DNA of 64,000 bases, from the NCBI GenBank assembly GCA_013398275.1, contig VZSE01009352.1, positions 48,649-112,648 of the forward strand, written 5' to 3'. The translations under genes were made by a program, and so were the position numbers. The stretch comes from Promerops cafer (Eukaryota; Chordata; Aves; Passeriformes; Nectariniidae). The notes below the pieces were generated by a model that had not been told where the DNA came from, did no database searches, and saw nothing but the letters and a program-made list of their open reading frames with translations. This document shows, piece after piece, positions 12,383 through 23,357 of the stretch (its first letter is position 1; each line of letters opens with the position of its first letter).

Positions 12383-13705
12383 TTTTCAAAACTGTTTTTT
12401 CTAGAAGAAGGTATGGACTGGGTTTCCTAGTTACATAGATGCACTCCACTGTACTTGACAATACTAAGTTAAGCTTCAGTTTACAGTTCAGCTGTAGATG
12501 TGAGGTGACTATTTCTTCTGCTACTTCAGGTAAGTATATAAGTCCATACATTTTAAAAAGCCAAATATATTTTCACAAAAATGTTGCAAAAATCAAAGTG
12601 ATTTTTAAATTGTGATTAATACCATAATAGGTATAATAGGTGATAAGCTAGTGATTGCAATGCAAAACTTTCCTTTCTTAGGCTTATATAATGAACAGGA
12701 AGCAAAGAGCTTTGTTCAGCCTTACGTCAGATTAAGGTTTCTGTCATTCATGAACAAGTGGCATTTAAAATATTTTGGCACATAAATTGCAGTGCCCTAA
12801 TGTTATTTGTTTCTCAGGGCATTAGTACTTTGTTCTCAATGTCCTGGATCAAAAGCCTACCTAAGGCTGTGTGAATTTTTCTCTAGGTCTTCAGATCCAG
12901 TTGCCTGAAATTTGTATATACCCTTAATTAAGGACAGCAAGAACTTTTGCTACTTTGTCTTCTGTGATCAAAGCTGCAAAATTCTTTGTGCTTTACATGA
13001 TGGCAAGGCTTAGTTATATGGCAATTAGAATTGTTATAGACATGTTTTACAGTGCCTCTAGCCATCATCTGATATTTAACTCACAATATCTGTCCTTGTG
13101 AATCTTAATTAAATGTCTTCCCAGTTTCTAAATTTAAACAGTCATCTATCATGTCTCAGCAGTTGTCCCTCTGTGCATGAAACCCCCCACTCTGTGTTAA
13201 CATGCAGCGTGTACTAGCAGTGAACTTAATGCAATGCTCACCTTCACAGGAATTGGCAATAAGGGAAAACTGGAGTTATTCTGGCAGCATAATATTCTCT
13301 GTAAGGAAAAGCTGGGTGATTGCCTCCCTTCTCTCCCCTGCATACTGCCTAGAATTTTTATGCTCTTACCAATTATCTTGAACATTCTTGATGCTTTGAA
13401 CAATTAATACAAGGCACAATTTCAGAAAGTAGATGTTGGCCAAGATAGTGCAGTCATGATATGTAGGACCTGTAGTTGCCTGAATATATCAGTACGAAAG
13501 GCAATTAAAACATAAATCATGAAATGCACACATTGTTAAAAGTTTAACTCTCCATAAAATGTATTTATCAGCATTTTTTATAGTGAGTACGTCACAAATT
13601 GGGCATAGAGATAGGAAAAATGAACTTGACAAGGTGAGGATTTAAAAAAAAAAAGTGAAGAAGGTAATAAGCAGAAAGGTTGGGAGTGAAAAATTATTAA
13701 TTTAA
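12383..13705. other. Unique AT-rich sequence, nothing recognised
   Basis: About 1.3 kb of AT-rich sequence between two CR1 copies. No gene, RNA or repeat recognised. Confidence 0.5.
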
Positions 13706-13962
13706 ATCACAGAATCATAGAATATCCTGAGCTGGAAAGGACCCATCAGGGTAATTGAAGTCCAAATCCTGGCGCTGCAAATGACCACCTCAAGAATCAC
13801 ACCATGTGCCTGAGGGCATTGTTCAAACGTTTCTTAAACTCTGGCAGACTTAGTGTCATGACCACCTCCTTGGGGAGCCTGTTTCAGTGCCCAACAAACC
13901 TCTGGGTGAAGAACCTTTCTCTTACATCTAACCTAAATCTCCCCTGACACAGCTTCATGCTG
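13706..13962 (-). mobile_element. Short CR1 LINE 3' fragment
   Basis: Reverse-oriented CR1 3' end of the same subfamily as the copy at 11.9 kb. It shows TCACAGAATCATAGAAT, then GAGCTGGAAAGGACCCATCA and CAAGAATCACACCATGTG, then the complement of the reverse transcriptase C-terminus. It stops at about 13962 within the segment around CCCTGACACAGCTTCATG, so only some 255 bases remain. It is more diverged than its neighbour. The minus-strand frame 13884-14189 is mostly outside the element. Its last codons at the left overlap the CR1 coding remnant (CQGRFRLDVRERFFTQR). Confidence 0.94.
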
Positions 13963-16282
13963 ACTGGAAAATAAAGAGTCTGAAAGCTGCTATTTTTACC
14001 ACTGTATTCACAACAATAAAAAAAACAGATGTCATGTGAAAAGGTAACAGATATTACTCTTGAATGTAAATTCTTAACACATGACAGCAATAGCCCACTG
14101 TCTTCAGTAATGTCACAGCTATAATAATTCCATATTATTATCATCTTTCTCCCAAAAACATTTGATGATTTCAGTGGAAGTAAATCCAAACTGTAGTTTG
14201 CTCTCCCGTGTGTTGCTGAATGACTTCTTCTGATAGGTGATAATAAAAAGGGGCATCTGAATGAGTTCTATTTCCACCCACTTTCCCAAATGCTTGTATA
14301 ATATTGGGTGTGGTTAATTTTTGGTGAGCCTAATTAATTCCTTTTTAAACAATTGGCATATATATCTTGCAATTGTTAGAGCAAGATAATGTGTAACCTG
14401 GACTCTTCAATATCAAATATACTTTGCAGTGTTAGGATTGACTAATGTTTGCACAGATGCTCTGCTACCATGCCCAGGCTTGGCAGTCCTCCAGCCATCA
14501 CTTGTTTGTGTCGTGCATGAGCCAGTGTCAGATTTCTGTGTGACTTCTTTATTTTTCTGGTTCATAGGGACTGTGCAAGTTTCATATTTCAATACTATAT
14601 GACAGCCAGATTTGGAGCATATGTTTGCATGTTCCTTTCATCAATGGCATTGATCCACACCCTTACAGTGTTAAAATATACTACTGTTTCCTGTGCCTCT
14701 GCCAAACCTTCTAGGGGAGAGCTTTTTAGTCTACTGGATTTCTTTGCTCATCTGAGTAAAAAATGTTTATTATCAGTGGAATGAGGATCATATAAATTCA
14801 TAAAAAAAAAGGAGAGATATCTGGAAGATCTAGCAATGGGAATAAAAAATCTAGTATGATATAAAAACTTCCCCAATTTATGTTGTCTGCTGCACATGTT
14901 AAGGAAAACTGACATTAGTTCCTTTCCTTAGGAGAAGTCTTGTGTTGTGGATCAAAAGATCTTTCTTTTTATTGTGGAGAGCAATGAGAGAACAATCCAC
15001 CAAACAACTAGGGCTCTCCTAAAAGTAAGAGGAAATAGTTGTAGGGGAGCTGTGTTTGTGCTGGTGTATGGTGGTCTGTGCAGTGGCTGTACATGTTCTG
15101 AGGGAAAATTTCAATGCAGGCAAAGCAGTGCCCTGGCAGAAGGTGACAGGAAGGTTCTGGGAGGGAGCAGTGGCCAAAGAACATTCCCAACTTGTTGGTT
15201 TGAGATGCAGGTGTGTAGTTTGGTGAGGCAAAATGTTTTAGCTGTATGAACACACGACATGCTGGGGTAGCTGACATTAAGAGCAGTTTCTGATTTGTTT
15301 TGTTTGCAGATAGAGGCACAGCAATTTAGTTCATTCTCCTACCCCAAGACAAGTTTTGACAAGGAAGATATTGTATTAGTGATATACACTATCTAGCAAA
15401 ATTTGAAGCAACTCAGAAGATGGTTATATGGGCATCAGATATCTTTTTGTGAAATATTATGATGCAATTCAAAGACATTCAGAAATATTATTCAGAAAAT
15501 TTTTGAAGTACTATAAGATGGTTGGGTGCCATCGTTTTATGTAGAAGCAGGAGCAGGCTCAAGTTTTTTTCCTTCAAATTGTATACTTGAAACATGGACA
15601 GGAACAAAGGGATTATTTCCAAAACATATTAGCTTTGGGAATTTTATGTCATCTGCTTGGAGCCAGATTTAACTTCTTCCATGATATTTATCTTTATAAT
15701 TTTATATACTGTCCCCTTCTTACTGTTGTTTGAAACCTTCTCTCTTACCATATGTAAGTAGCAACTTACTATTAACATAAATAAATTTGTTACTGTAAAA
15801 AGAAAACACAATCCAAATCAATTTTCTTCAGCATATAGTTTATGCTATGGATGAAATTATAGCAACTTATAGCATTTCTGAGACACGTGTCCCAGGTGTT
15901 TGTACAATATCCTACCATAACATTTAATCACAGCATTGTATCTGGAATTTTTGTCTGGTACAAGGACTAGTATTGCAGCTGTAGACCAACTTTTCTGGGG
16001 GAACATTTCACAACTTGTAATTGCAAATAGATGAAGAGATACCAAGGCATAGATGAAGATTTACAGAGATACTAAGATACAAGGGAACAACTGGTAGAGA
16101 ATGTTTTAAACCCCTATGGTGCTGAGCACTAATTGAAAAAAATCTATTAATTTTACTTTGAGGATTGTACAGGATTTAAAATGGTCCTTAAGCTCAGTTT
16201 TGGTTACAATTTTTTTTCTAGATTTTTTTTTTTAACATGAGCTTAAATATTCAGCTATAGTTTCTAATATTCTGCAATGTGT
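13963..16282. other. Unique sequence, nothing recognised
   Basis: About 2.3 kb without a recognised repeat or gene. The overlapping frames at 14947-15319 on both strands reach 100 codons but show no known motif. An AT-rich patch with A runs lies near 14805-14860. Confidence 0.5.
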
Positions 16283-16490
16283 TCCCTGTGAGGGGAGACT
16301 GAAAAAATGGTCTTGTTGAGTCTGGAAAATAAAAAATTTCACGGTGACCTAATAACTTTCCCCCAAAACCTATGAGAAAGGTTCCAATAGAATGTATCTA
16401 GGCTCTTCACAGTGTTGAATGGTGTAAGCACGAGAGACACTGGGCATAAACTGCAAGGAGAACGATTCACACAGAGTATAAGGAGATATG
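16283..16490 (+). mobile_element. Old CR1 LINE fragment, plus strand
   Basis: A diverged forward-oriented piece of CR1 reverse transcriptase coding sequence. The order of residues is typical: a SLE-NKKFHGDLI segment from about 16319, then LGSSQC near 16400, then ARDTGHKLQGERF from about 16430. This corresponds to the consensus order LFSLEKRRLRGDLI, SVVPSDRTRGNGHKL. Frameshifts and substitutions are frequent, so it is older than the copy that follows. The 3' end of the element is missing. The segment stops where a second CR1 starts again from an earlier point of the same protein. Confidence 0.75.
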
Positions 16491-16507
16491 TGCATCAAGC
16501 ACAGAAT

Positions 16508-17088
16508 TGACAGGTGGTCAATGGTGGAAATTGTCCTGCTTTTCTCTGAGCTGGTGCGGCCTCACCTCCAGTATTTTGTGCAGTTTTGGGCACAACAATA
16601 TAAGATATCAAACTAATAGAAAGATTCCAAAGGCGACAAATGAAGAATGTGAAAGGCCTTAAGTGAAAACCATGCAAAGAGTGATTGAGGTCACTTGACT
16701 TGTTCATGCTGGAGAACAGAAGATGGAGGGAACACCTCATAGAGGCTACAGCTTCACAAGGTGAAGAGGAGGGGCAGGCATGGATTTCTTCTCTCACTCT
16801 TGTGACCATCAGTGGGACTCAAGGAAATGGCATGAAACTGTGCCAGAGGAGGCTTAGGCTGGATATTAGGAAAGGTTTTTCTCCCATAGGGTGGCTGGAT
16901 ACTGGAACAGGCTCCCCAGGGAAGTGGTCACAGCAAAAAGCCTGCCAGAGTACAAGAAGCATTTGGAAAATGCTCTCAGGCATGTTTTGGGACTCTTAGT
17001 GTGTCCTGTGCAGGGTCAGGAGTTGTACTCAATGATCCTGTTGGGTCCCTTCCAAATGAGGATATTCTATGATTCTACGATTTCTGGT
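16508..17088 (+). mobile_element. CR1 LINE 3' fragment, plus strand
   Basis: Forward-oriented CR1. It opens with the coding trace of the SALVRPHLEYCVQFWA region (about 16535-16590). It runs through an LFMLENRRWREHLIE segment and CQRRLRLDIRKGF to a YWNRLPREVV motif at about 16895-16930. It ends with GTTGGGTCCCTTCC, ATTCTATGATTCTACGAT, the usual CR1 tail. Two plus frames (16685-16999 and from 16891) together carry the C-terminal part, separated by a frameshift. The second frame runs on beyond the element into the T-rich tract and is not a gene. It sits directly downstream of an older CR1 in the same orientation, so it is a second insertion rather than one long element. Confidence 0.95.
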
Positions 17089-17106
17089 CTGAATGGGCTT
17101 GCTTGC

Positions 17107-17150
17107 TTTTTTTTTTTTTTTTTTTNTTTCTTTTTTTTTTTTTTTTTTTT
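17107..17150. repeat. Poly-T tract with one N and one C
   Basis: About 44 bases of T interrupted by a single N at 17126 and a C at 17130. It lies some 20 bases after the end of the CR1 copy. Bird CR1 elements do not end in poly-A or poly-T, so the tract is separate. The N marks an uncertain length or contig join. Confidence 0.9.
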
Positions 17151-18813
17151 GTGGCAACTTGAGTCAGTGACCTGTTCTAGCACAAGATGTTTCTGCAGGG
17201 ATGCACATATGACTTTTTACCTGGTCTCCACAACCCCACCACAGTTTGCAATAGTATCATGTCAGTCAAGTTTCTTTGTTGGCTTGGGAATTCCTACAGT
17301 AACTCAGGTTGACTGGCAGGGAGTGTCTCCTGTCAATCAACCAACCATTTCTCATGAACCAGCCAAGTGTATACTTCCAAGCACTTCCTAAAAGCAGTGC
17401 ACAGAACTTGTATGCATTTTTCCAACAATTTCAAATAGTTCATAAAAGGCTTACGGCAGCATAGTTCCAAAATGTGATATAAGTAAGGTGGAAAATATCT
17501 TACTGTTTCTACACTATTCTAATACTGGGAAGGAAGAAGAGCTGAATATGTTATACCAAAACTTAGGGGGATATTTACCATCTTTGATGCAAAATAAAAT
17601 GTGTAGGGCGTAATAACTTGTTACTTTTTCATCACCACAGGTCTGAAATTGTAACTGGTCTTATACTCAAAGAGAAGTGTGTACTCAAAGATAAGTGTGT
17701 TTTCCAACTGCTGTGACTAGGTAGCTAGGGGAAGCAAAAACAGTTGGTTTTTTTTTTCCTCCTAGGAGTTTCAAAGGACATGAGGAAGGTATCTCTGGAA
17801 TGGAGTTTCTGTGGGCTTAGAAGAGCAAGAATAAAGAGCTGATTCAGCAAAGCTCAAGACATTATAAAAGTGCCAAGGACAAATGACATGTGTTGGAGAT
17901 TGATTTACATGAAAACAGTTGTAGCTGTCTCCTTTCTGTCTGCCACTGAAAGCTAACTCAGGCAGCCTATCACTCTGGGTGAATATTACATATTGTATCT
18001 CATATTCACCTCAAATTAAACAGTGTGAAAATTACTTCACAACCAAGAGGTACATTTTTCTAAGGTGCATCACACCACTGGTTACTATAAAATGTCCATA
18101 TAGAAAGCCTGAAATACACATTGCAGTGATTTATGTGGCATGTAGTTATAACAAAACTTGTAAGGAAAAGAAAGGTGTGGAAAAGAAAGTTGTGGAAAAG
18201 AAAGTACACAAAGGAGACATTCTTCCATTCTCCCTAGGAAACTCCATTCCTGGATGCAAGTTGGATTTCCAGACATGTATTTACACCTTCTGACAGTGTG
18301 TGTAGTTATGACAGTGATGAATTTATGCTGTCACTTTTTTGTATTTAAACTACCATATAAAAATATCTGAGGGTATTAAAATGTTTGTCCATTGGTGCTT
18401 TATTTTTTTTCAGAAATAGATAGCATATTCCAAAAAACCCCCTCCAAAACCATCCAAAAAACCCAAATAAAAACCGCTTACTTAGAAAGTAGTCAGTAAG
18501 TATTTAACATAACTATCTCTGAAATAACATAGTTTTCATAAGAAACTTGGATAGTATTCTGGAAAGACTCATGAAATATTTGGTGATATATTTTTTCCTC
18601 AAGCATAAGTATATTCATGAAATGTCATAGCAATGCTCATAAGATATTTCCTGAAACACTCATGAGAAATCTCTCTGAAACTGTCATGTAGTATTTATGC
18701 TATTTTAATGAAATATTTAACAATGTATAAAGAAAAAACACATTGAGCTACAACTACAGTGAAATACCACATGAAATAAAGCATCCATTCATGGAAAGTT
18801 CCAGAAGATTCAT
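17151..18813. other. Unique sequence with small tandem repeat
   Basis: No gene recognised. A unit of about 15 bases (GAAAAGAAAGTTGTG and variants) occurs about two and a half times at 18165-18206 and forms the Lys/Val-rich part of a meaningless frame. A C/A-rich patch lies at 18430-18476. Confidence 0.55.
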
Positions 18814-19545
18814 TCATGAGCTCATAGAGTAGCTGAGATTGGAAGGGAATTGGAAGTGATCTAGATCAACACTGCTGCTCAAGCAGTTGGCCAGAACCAA
18901 GTTCACATGATTTTGGAATATTATCAAGGTTGGACACTCAGCAACCTTCCCAGGCAATCTGTGCCAGAGGTCATCACCCTCACAGTGAAAAAGTGTTTCT
19001 TGATGTTCAGAGGGAATTTCCTGTGACCATTGCCTCTGGTCCTGTCATAGGACACTGCTGATAAGAGTCTGTTCCATCCTCCTCACACTCTACTTGTGGT
19101 TATTTAAGTGAACTGAGATCTTCTCAATGAGCCTTCCCTCCTCTAGGTGAAACATTCCCATGTCTCTGTCTTTCCTCATAGAAGAAATGGTCCAGAACCT
19201 TGATCTTTTATATATTTTTTTGTGCCCTTCATTGGATTATCTCCAGTATGTCCATGCACCTCGCATACTGGGAAGCCCATAAGAGGACACACTATTTCAG
19301 GTGTGGCCTCACCAGTGCTGAATAAAGCCAAAGAATCACCTCCCTCCACCTGCGGTCAATTCCCTGCCTAAGGCAGCCCAAGACAGCCTGTGCTGCAAGG
19401 GCACGTTTCTGGCTATGTCCAAAATAGCATCCATCAGTAACTCCAGGTTATTCTACCTCATCTTCCTGGCCCATCCTTCCTAATGATCTCATATCCTTCC
19501 ATCACAGCACTCTGGTCATGCAAGCCATCACAGATCTTAAAGATG
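18814..19545 (-). mobile_element. CR1 LINE fragment joining reverse transcriptase and endonuclease parts
   Basis: Reverse-oriented, rather old CR1. From the left it shows the 3' untranslated part (GAGATTGGAAGGGAA, CTGCTCAAGCAG) and the complement of the reverse transcriptase C-terminal half, extending past a GTGTGGCCTCACCAGTGCTGAATA segment. That segment belongs to the region encoding HLEY and upstream. At about 19470-19543 the text changes. Read on the minus strand it gives a GLHDQSAVMEGYEII-like peptide, which matches the start of the CR1 endonuclease domain (consensus DWSAAMDGYKLF). The roughly 1.5 kb normally between these parts is deleted. The terminal repeat is absent. Boundaries are good to about 20 bases at the left and 30 at the right. 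Confidence 0.88.
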
Positions 19546-22500
19546 AAAGCAGTTTGTTGACAACTATTTGTGACATTTCTGACAAATCTCTAGGAAATTA
19601 TTCATGAGTATCTCATGGAATTTATATGAAATATATTATAAAATATAATGCAAGGAAGAGTCACAGTCAGTGAATAAAGTGTAAGTTTAAAATTGTTCAA
19701 ATAACCCTATACTCAGAGTAGGAACACTGGGCACGTCTGAGTCAGTGCCTTTGGCATCTGTTGTTTGGAGAGAAGTTTTTTTGACTCCTTACTTCAACTT
19801 AAGAACCTCCCCTACTCTGCATCCCAGCAGGGTTCTTAGGGAAGCTCTGTTTTTGCTTTGGGTATTTTGGATTATGTGGTGTACAGTCATGGCACAAAGC
19901 AAATAACATTCAGCAAGAGGCAGTGGCAGCTTCCCCTTAGTCTCCCAAATGCACCCTTTACAGTCATGTGATGTCAGTTAATGCAAGAGATAAATAGTTT
20001 CTGTAATCCAAGAGGAAATCCATGAAGTTTAACTAATATTAACACTGCAGAGGGCAATTCATCCCACTTGGTATCTATTTTAGACTGGGATGTTATTCCT
20101 TATAGAGGGACGATAGGTGATAAATGGTCTACAGAGCTAAAGACAGAATAAATGAATCATACCCAATGACTAATTAATGTCTAATTAAAGACTTTACAGG
20201 TCAAGTAAGAAGATGTGGATTATCCAAAATTACAAGGGCATTTCAACAACACTAACACCCATAATGTCTACAAACAAATATATTTTTAAATTAAATATAA
20301 ATGGTGTCAATTGAAATCTTGAATCCTTTCACAATAAACTTTAAATAACAGTGGTGACATTGCCAATGCAGACAACCAACTTTTGAATGAAGAGGGGCAA
20401 TAGAAATAAGGACATGGGTTCTGCCTCTTGTCCTGTTCAATGTGGGACTTAAAGGTCACAGCCTCTGAGAATTTTTAAACTTTAAAATCTATACAGACAA
20501 TCAGAACTGCTGAAGGTATTAGTTCCTGCTAAGGAGTTTTGGCCATTTATATCTGAAGTTTACAGTGATGTTCATAGTGGTGAATGATGGCCACAGTTTT
20601 ATAAATGGATAGAGGAGATTTTATGCTGGCGTGCAGTTCTGAAATGACATCTGCACAGAGCTCCAGAAAAATGATCTTTTTTTCCTTGATATTCTCATAC
20701 ATTGCCACAGATCAATCTTTTCCTCCTAGAAATGAGCCCATAAAAAGTTTTGAACTGAGGCAATAGTTCTGTGTTCAAATAATTAGAAAAAGAGTTGATA
20801 TCACATCAGTGGTTTTTGGGATGGAATATTTTATCCAGCACCAGGAGTGCTAAAGCTTCATTTACTTCTGTGGTTGAATCACAGCCTTGTGCTTAGACAC
20901 AACTACACAAGCTGTTGATCTATATGTCACTTCACATTTTCTTGTGTGCTGCTACCAGGCAACTCCTTGTCCAAACTGACACACACTTACTCACCTTAAG
21001 AGAGAAAATATTTTGTCACTAGTCTCAATTTCCCTACTGGAAGATAGAAATGAGGATCTATATCAGAAAGTGCAGAAAAGGATTTACAATACAGCACAAA
21101 GCAAAGAATAGTAAGAACTTGAAAACTTAAGCACTCAACTTGCTGCTGGAGGACTGTGGTCCCTTAAATACACATAGCAAAAGGTAGAATTCCTCTGAGA
21201 AACATGGACATTGCCAGTGCAAATGTCAATATAAAAATAGTTTTGTTGCTTTTTTACTTTTGTTCTTTTCACAGAAAACCACTCAGGATCACTGATTCAT
21301 CTCATTCTAACTTAGACATGATTAAAAGTATCATAAGGATTGTGATAAAAGAGCCCATTCCATTTAATTGATAAGGAAGAAAAGACCAGGGTATCTACCT
21401 TACATGTAGATGTCCAGATAACTGATATCTGAACCTCAGTATAATGCCTCCAAAACATCTGTATAGAATATTGTGGAGAGGTCTATACAGTGCTAAAGCT
21501 GCACTGAGCAATCTAGCTGTAGCCATGGTCATGGAACACTTGTTCCATTATGACTAGGGCTCCACAGCTCAGCACAAAATGTTCTCCATGTGTTGACAAA
21601 TTGTAGAGTGAATTCAAAGGATAGGCCTAGTAAGATTTTCAGCTCATACAGTGAATTTCCTGTGCAGATTTTCATCTACTTTAAGAATAACATTTGTCCT
21701 TGTAACTCTCGTGAGAGATGGAGAAGAATTATTCCTAGTTGCAAAAATGGAGATTTAGGACAGAGCTAGAATTCAGAACTCTGAAGTTTTGTCTTGAATG
21801 ACTAGATTGCAGTTGTACTTCTGATATTTGGGAAAATACACTAGAAAAAAAATCTGAGAGGTTACAGTTCTGTATATGCACTAAACATGGAGCATCAGTT
21901 CTCCTCAGTGGTACAGAACATTTTAAATCTTAGGGACAGGGCTATAACAAAACGATACAAACAAAGTGGGTGCTAAGATAGTAGTGTTCATAAATTTAGC
22001 TCTGTGGAGCTATTAAACAGAGGCAGACTGACAATCAAGATCTTGATTCAGCTTTATGTCTATGAAAGGTTGGCTTAATGCTATAATAAAAGGGTCTTAA
22101 GTTGCTTTGTAACGGTTGATAGCTGCTGTCAGGAGAATATGGCACAGCTGGGAATAGAGCACGCAGTGTTAATCAGAGAGGTCTTCCCTCTTGTGATGAT
22201 CCTTTTATGATAAAAGCATTGGACTGGAAAGTCGGAGATTTATTTCTTGTTTTTACACAAACTTCTGTTATGACCTCTGGAGGCCACTTACTCTGTCTGC
22301 ACTTCATCCCTTTTTTTCTGAAATTCTGCTCCACAATCTATAGTTTCTTATACTGCACTCACATCCAAGTGCCTCTCAGTGCCCGGTTAAACAGTGTGAC
22401 TGATGTTAGTCTTGTGTTTATTCTTGCCTATCCCAATAAGGAAGAAATATGTGTAATACAGTATTTCAACCTGTAGACGCAAACCTGATCTTGGGGTCAT

Positions 22501-23044
22501 TATTTAGAAGAGCTCCAATTATCCTAAGATATGATTAGGGCCAGAAACTAATCCACGATCATAAGCTCAGGGGGCATCAGCTGGGTTATGTTTACACTTC
22601 CCAGCAATGCAGCATATTTGCCTTGTAGACAATTAGGTTTTATTCCCTAACTCTGACTTCTTTTGGATTGCCCTTGCACAGAAATTTAATATGCAGGAAG
22701 TGAACACAAATCCGGGGAATGACTTTGGAAAAGGATAGATAATGAGTCTATCTACTACTCAAATTCATCCACTGGCCTTCTTTCATTAAGACAGAACTCA
22801 AATATTTGTGCTCACAGTTATGGAGGCTTTCAAGATAAAGAAGATGTGATGGAGATAGAATCACTGTAGGAAGCCATGTCAGAAGATCCTGCATTGTCTA
22901 TCTAATATTAACAAAACATGGATATCTAGAAAAAAGTATAGGAATGCAAAAAATGCAGTTAAACTTTCTCGGCATAGTCTTACAGTCTTTAGAAACTTGC
23001 AGCAGAAGAAATTTATAAACAAGAAAAAATGATGTGTTTGAAGA
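19546..23044. other. Unique AT-rich sequence, no gene seen
   Basis: About 3.5 kb without recognised repeats or coding sequence. The longest frame (22207-22476, plus, 89 codons) has a start codon but no recognisable domain. Its GTGA-rich end lacks any splice context that would make it an exon. The part 22480-22640 contains several homeodomain-like ATTA and CTAATC words and balanced composition. Conserved noncoding DNA is possible there but unproven. Confidence 0.5.
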
Positions 23045-23357
23045 TAATAACTAGTGATGAAAATTTCCCCCATGAACTTGCACAGTCCCCGCTTGAACTT
23101 AAAAGTCCATTTCGCATTTACAATGTCTTGTGGCAGGAAGTTCCACAGATTACTTACAGCGTGTGTAAAGGTCCACATTTTCTTCTTTTGAAGGTCACAC
23201 ATAAATTTTTTGGTAGCCTGTGGTGCTTTCATTCAAAGAATAACAAATAGTCAATCTCTACTTAGCTGTTTGCCCCACTCATGACTTTATTGACTTCTAT
23301 TATAACCTCATCATTTCTTCCCCACAATTTTTTACATGCTGAAATTCCCAGTGTGTG
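23045..23357 (-). mobile_element. Ancient CR1/L3-like LINE remnant
   Basis: A very old LINE in reverse orientation. Read on the minus strand from about 23225 to 23080, it gives HAVSNLWNFLPQDIVNAKWTF, the typical last block of CR1/L2-type reverse transcriptases (consensus-like NLWNSLPQEVVNA). Further right, 23270-23350 fits the complement of the block upstream of it: CACTCATGACTTTATTGACTTC, then ATAACCTCATCATTTC, then the segment that in reptiles precedes AAGCTGAAAAGTCCC. This wording is known to me from turtle and crocodile genomes rather than from the bird-specific CR1 copies. The insertion therefore probably predates birds. The 117-codon minus frame spanning it (22879-23232) is only partly element and is not a gene. 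Confidence 0.72.

Noticed and set aside
16891..17391. 166-codon plus-strand open frame
   Set aside because: It starts inside CR1 coding sequence, runs through the poly-T tract with an N and continues in unrelated DNA. It is a composite artefact.
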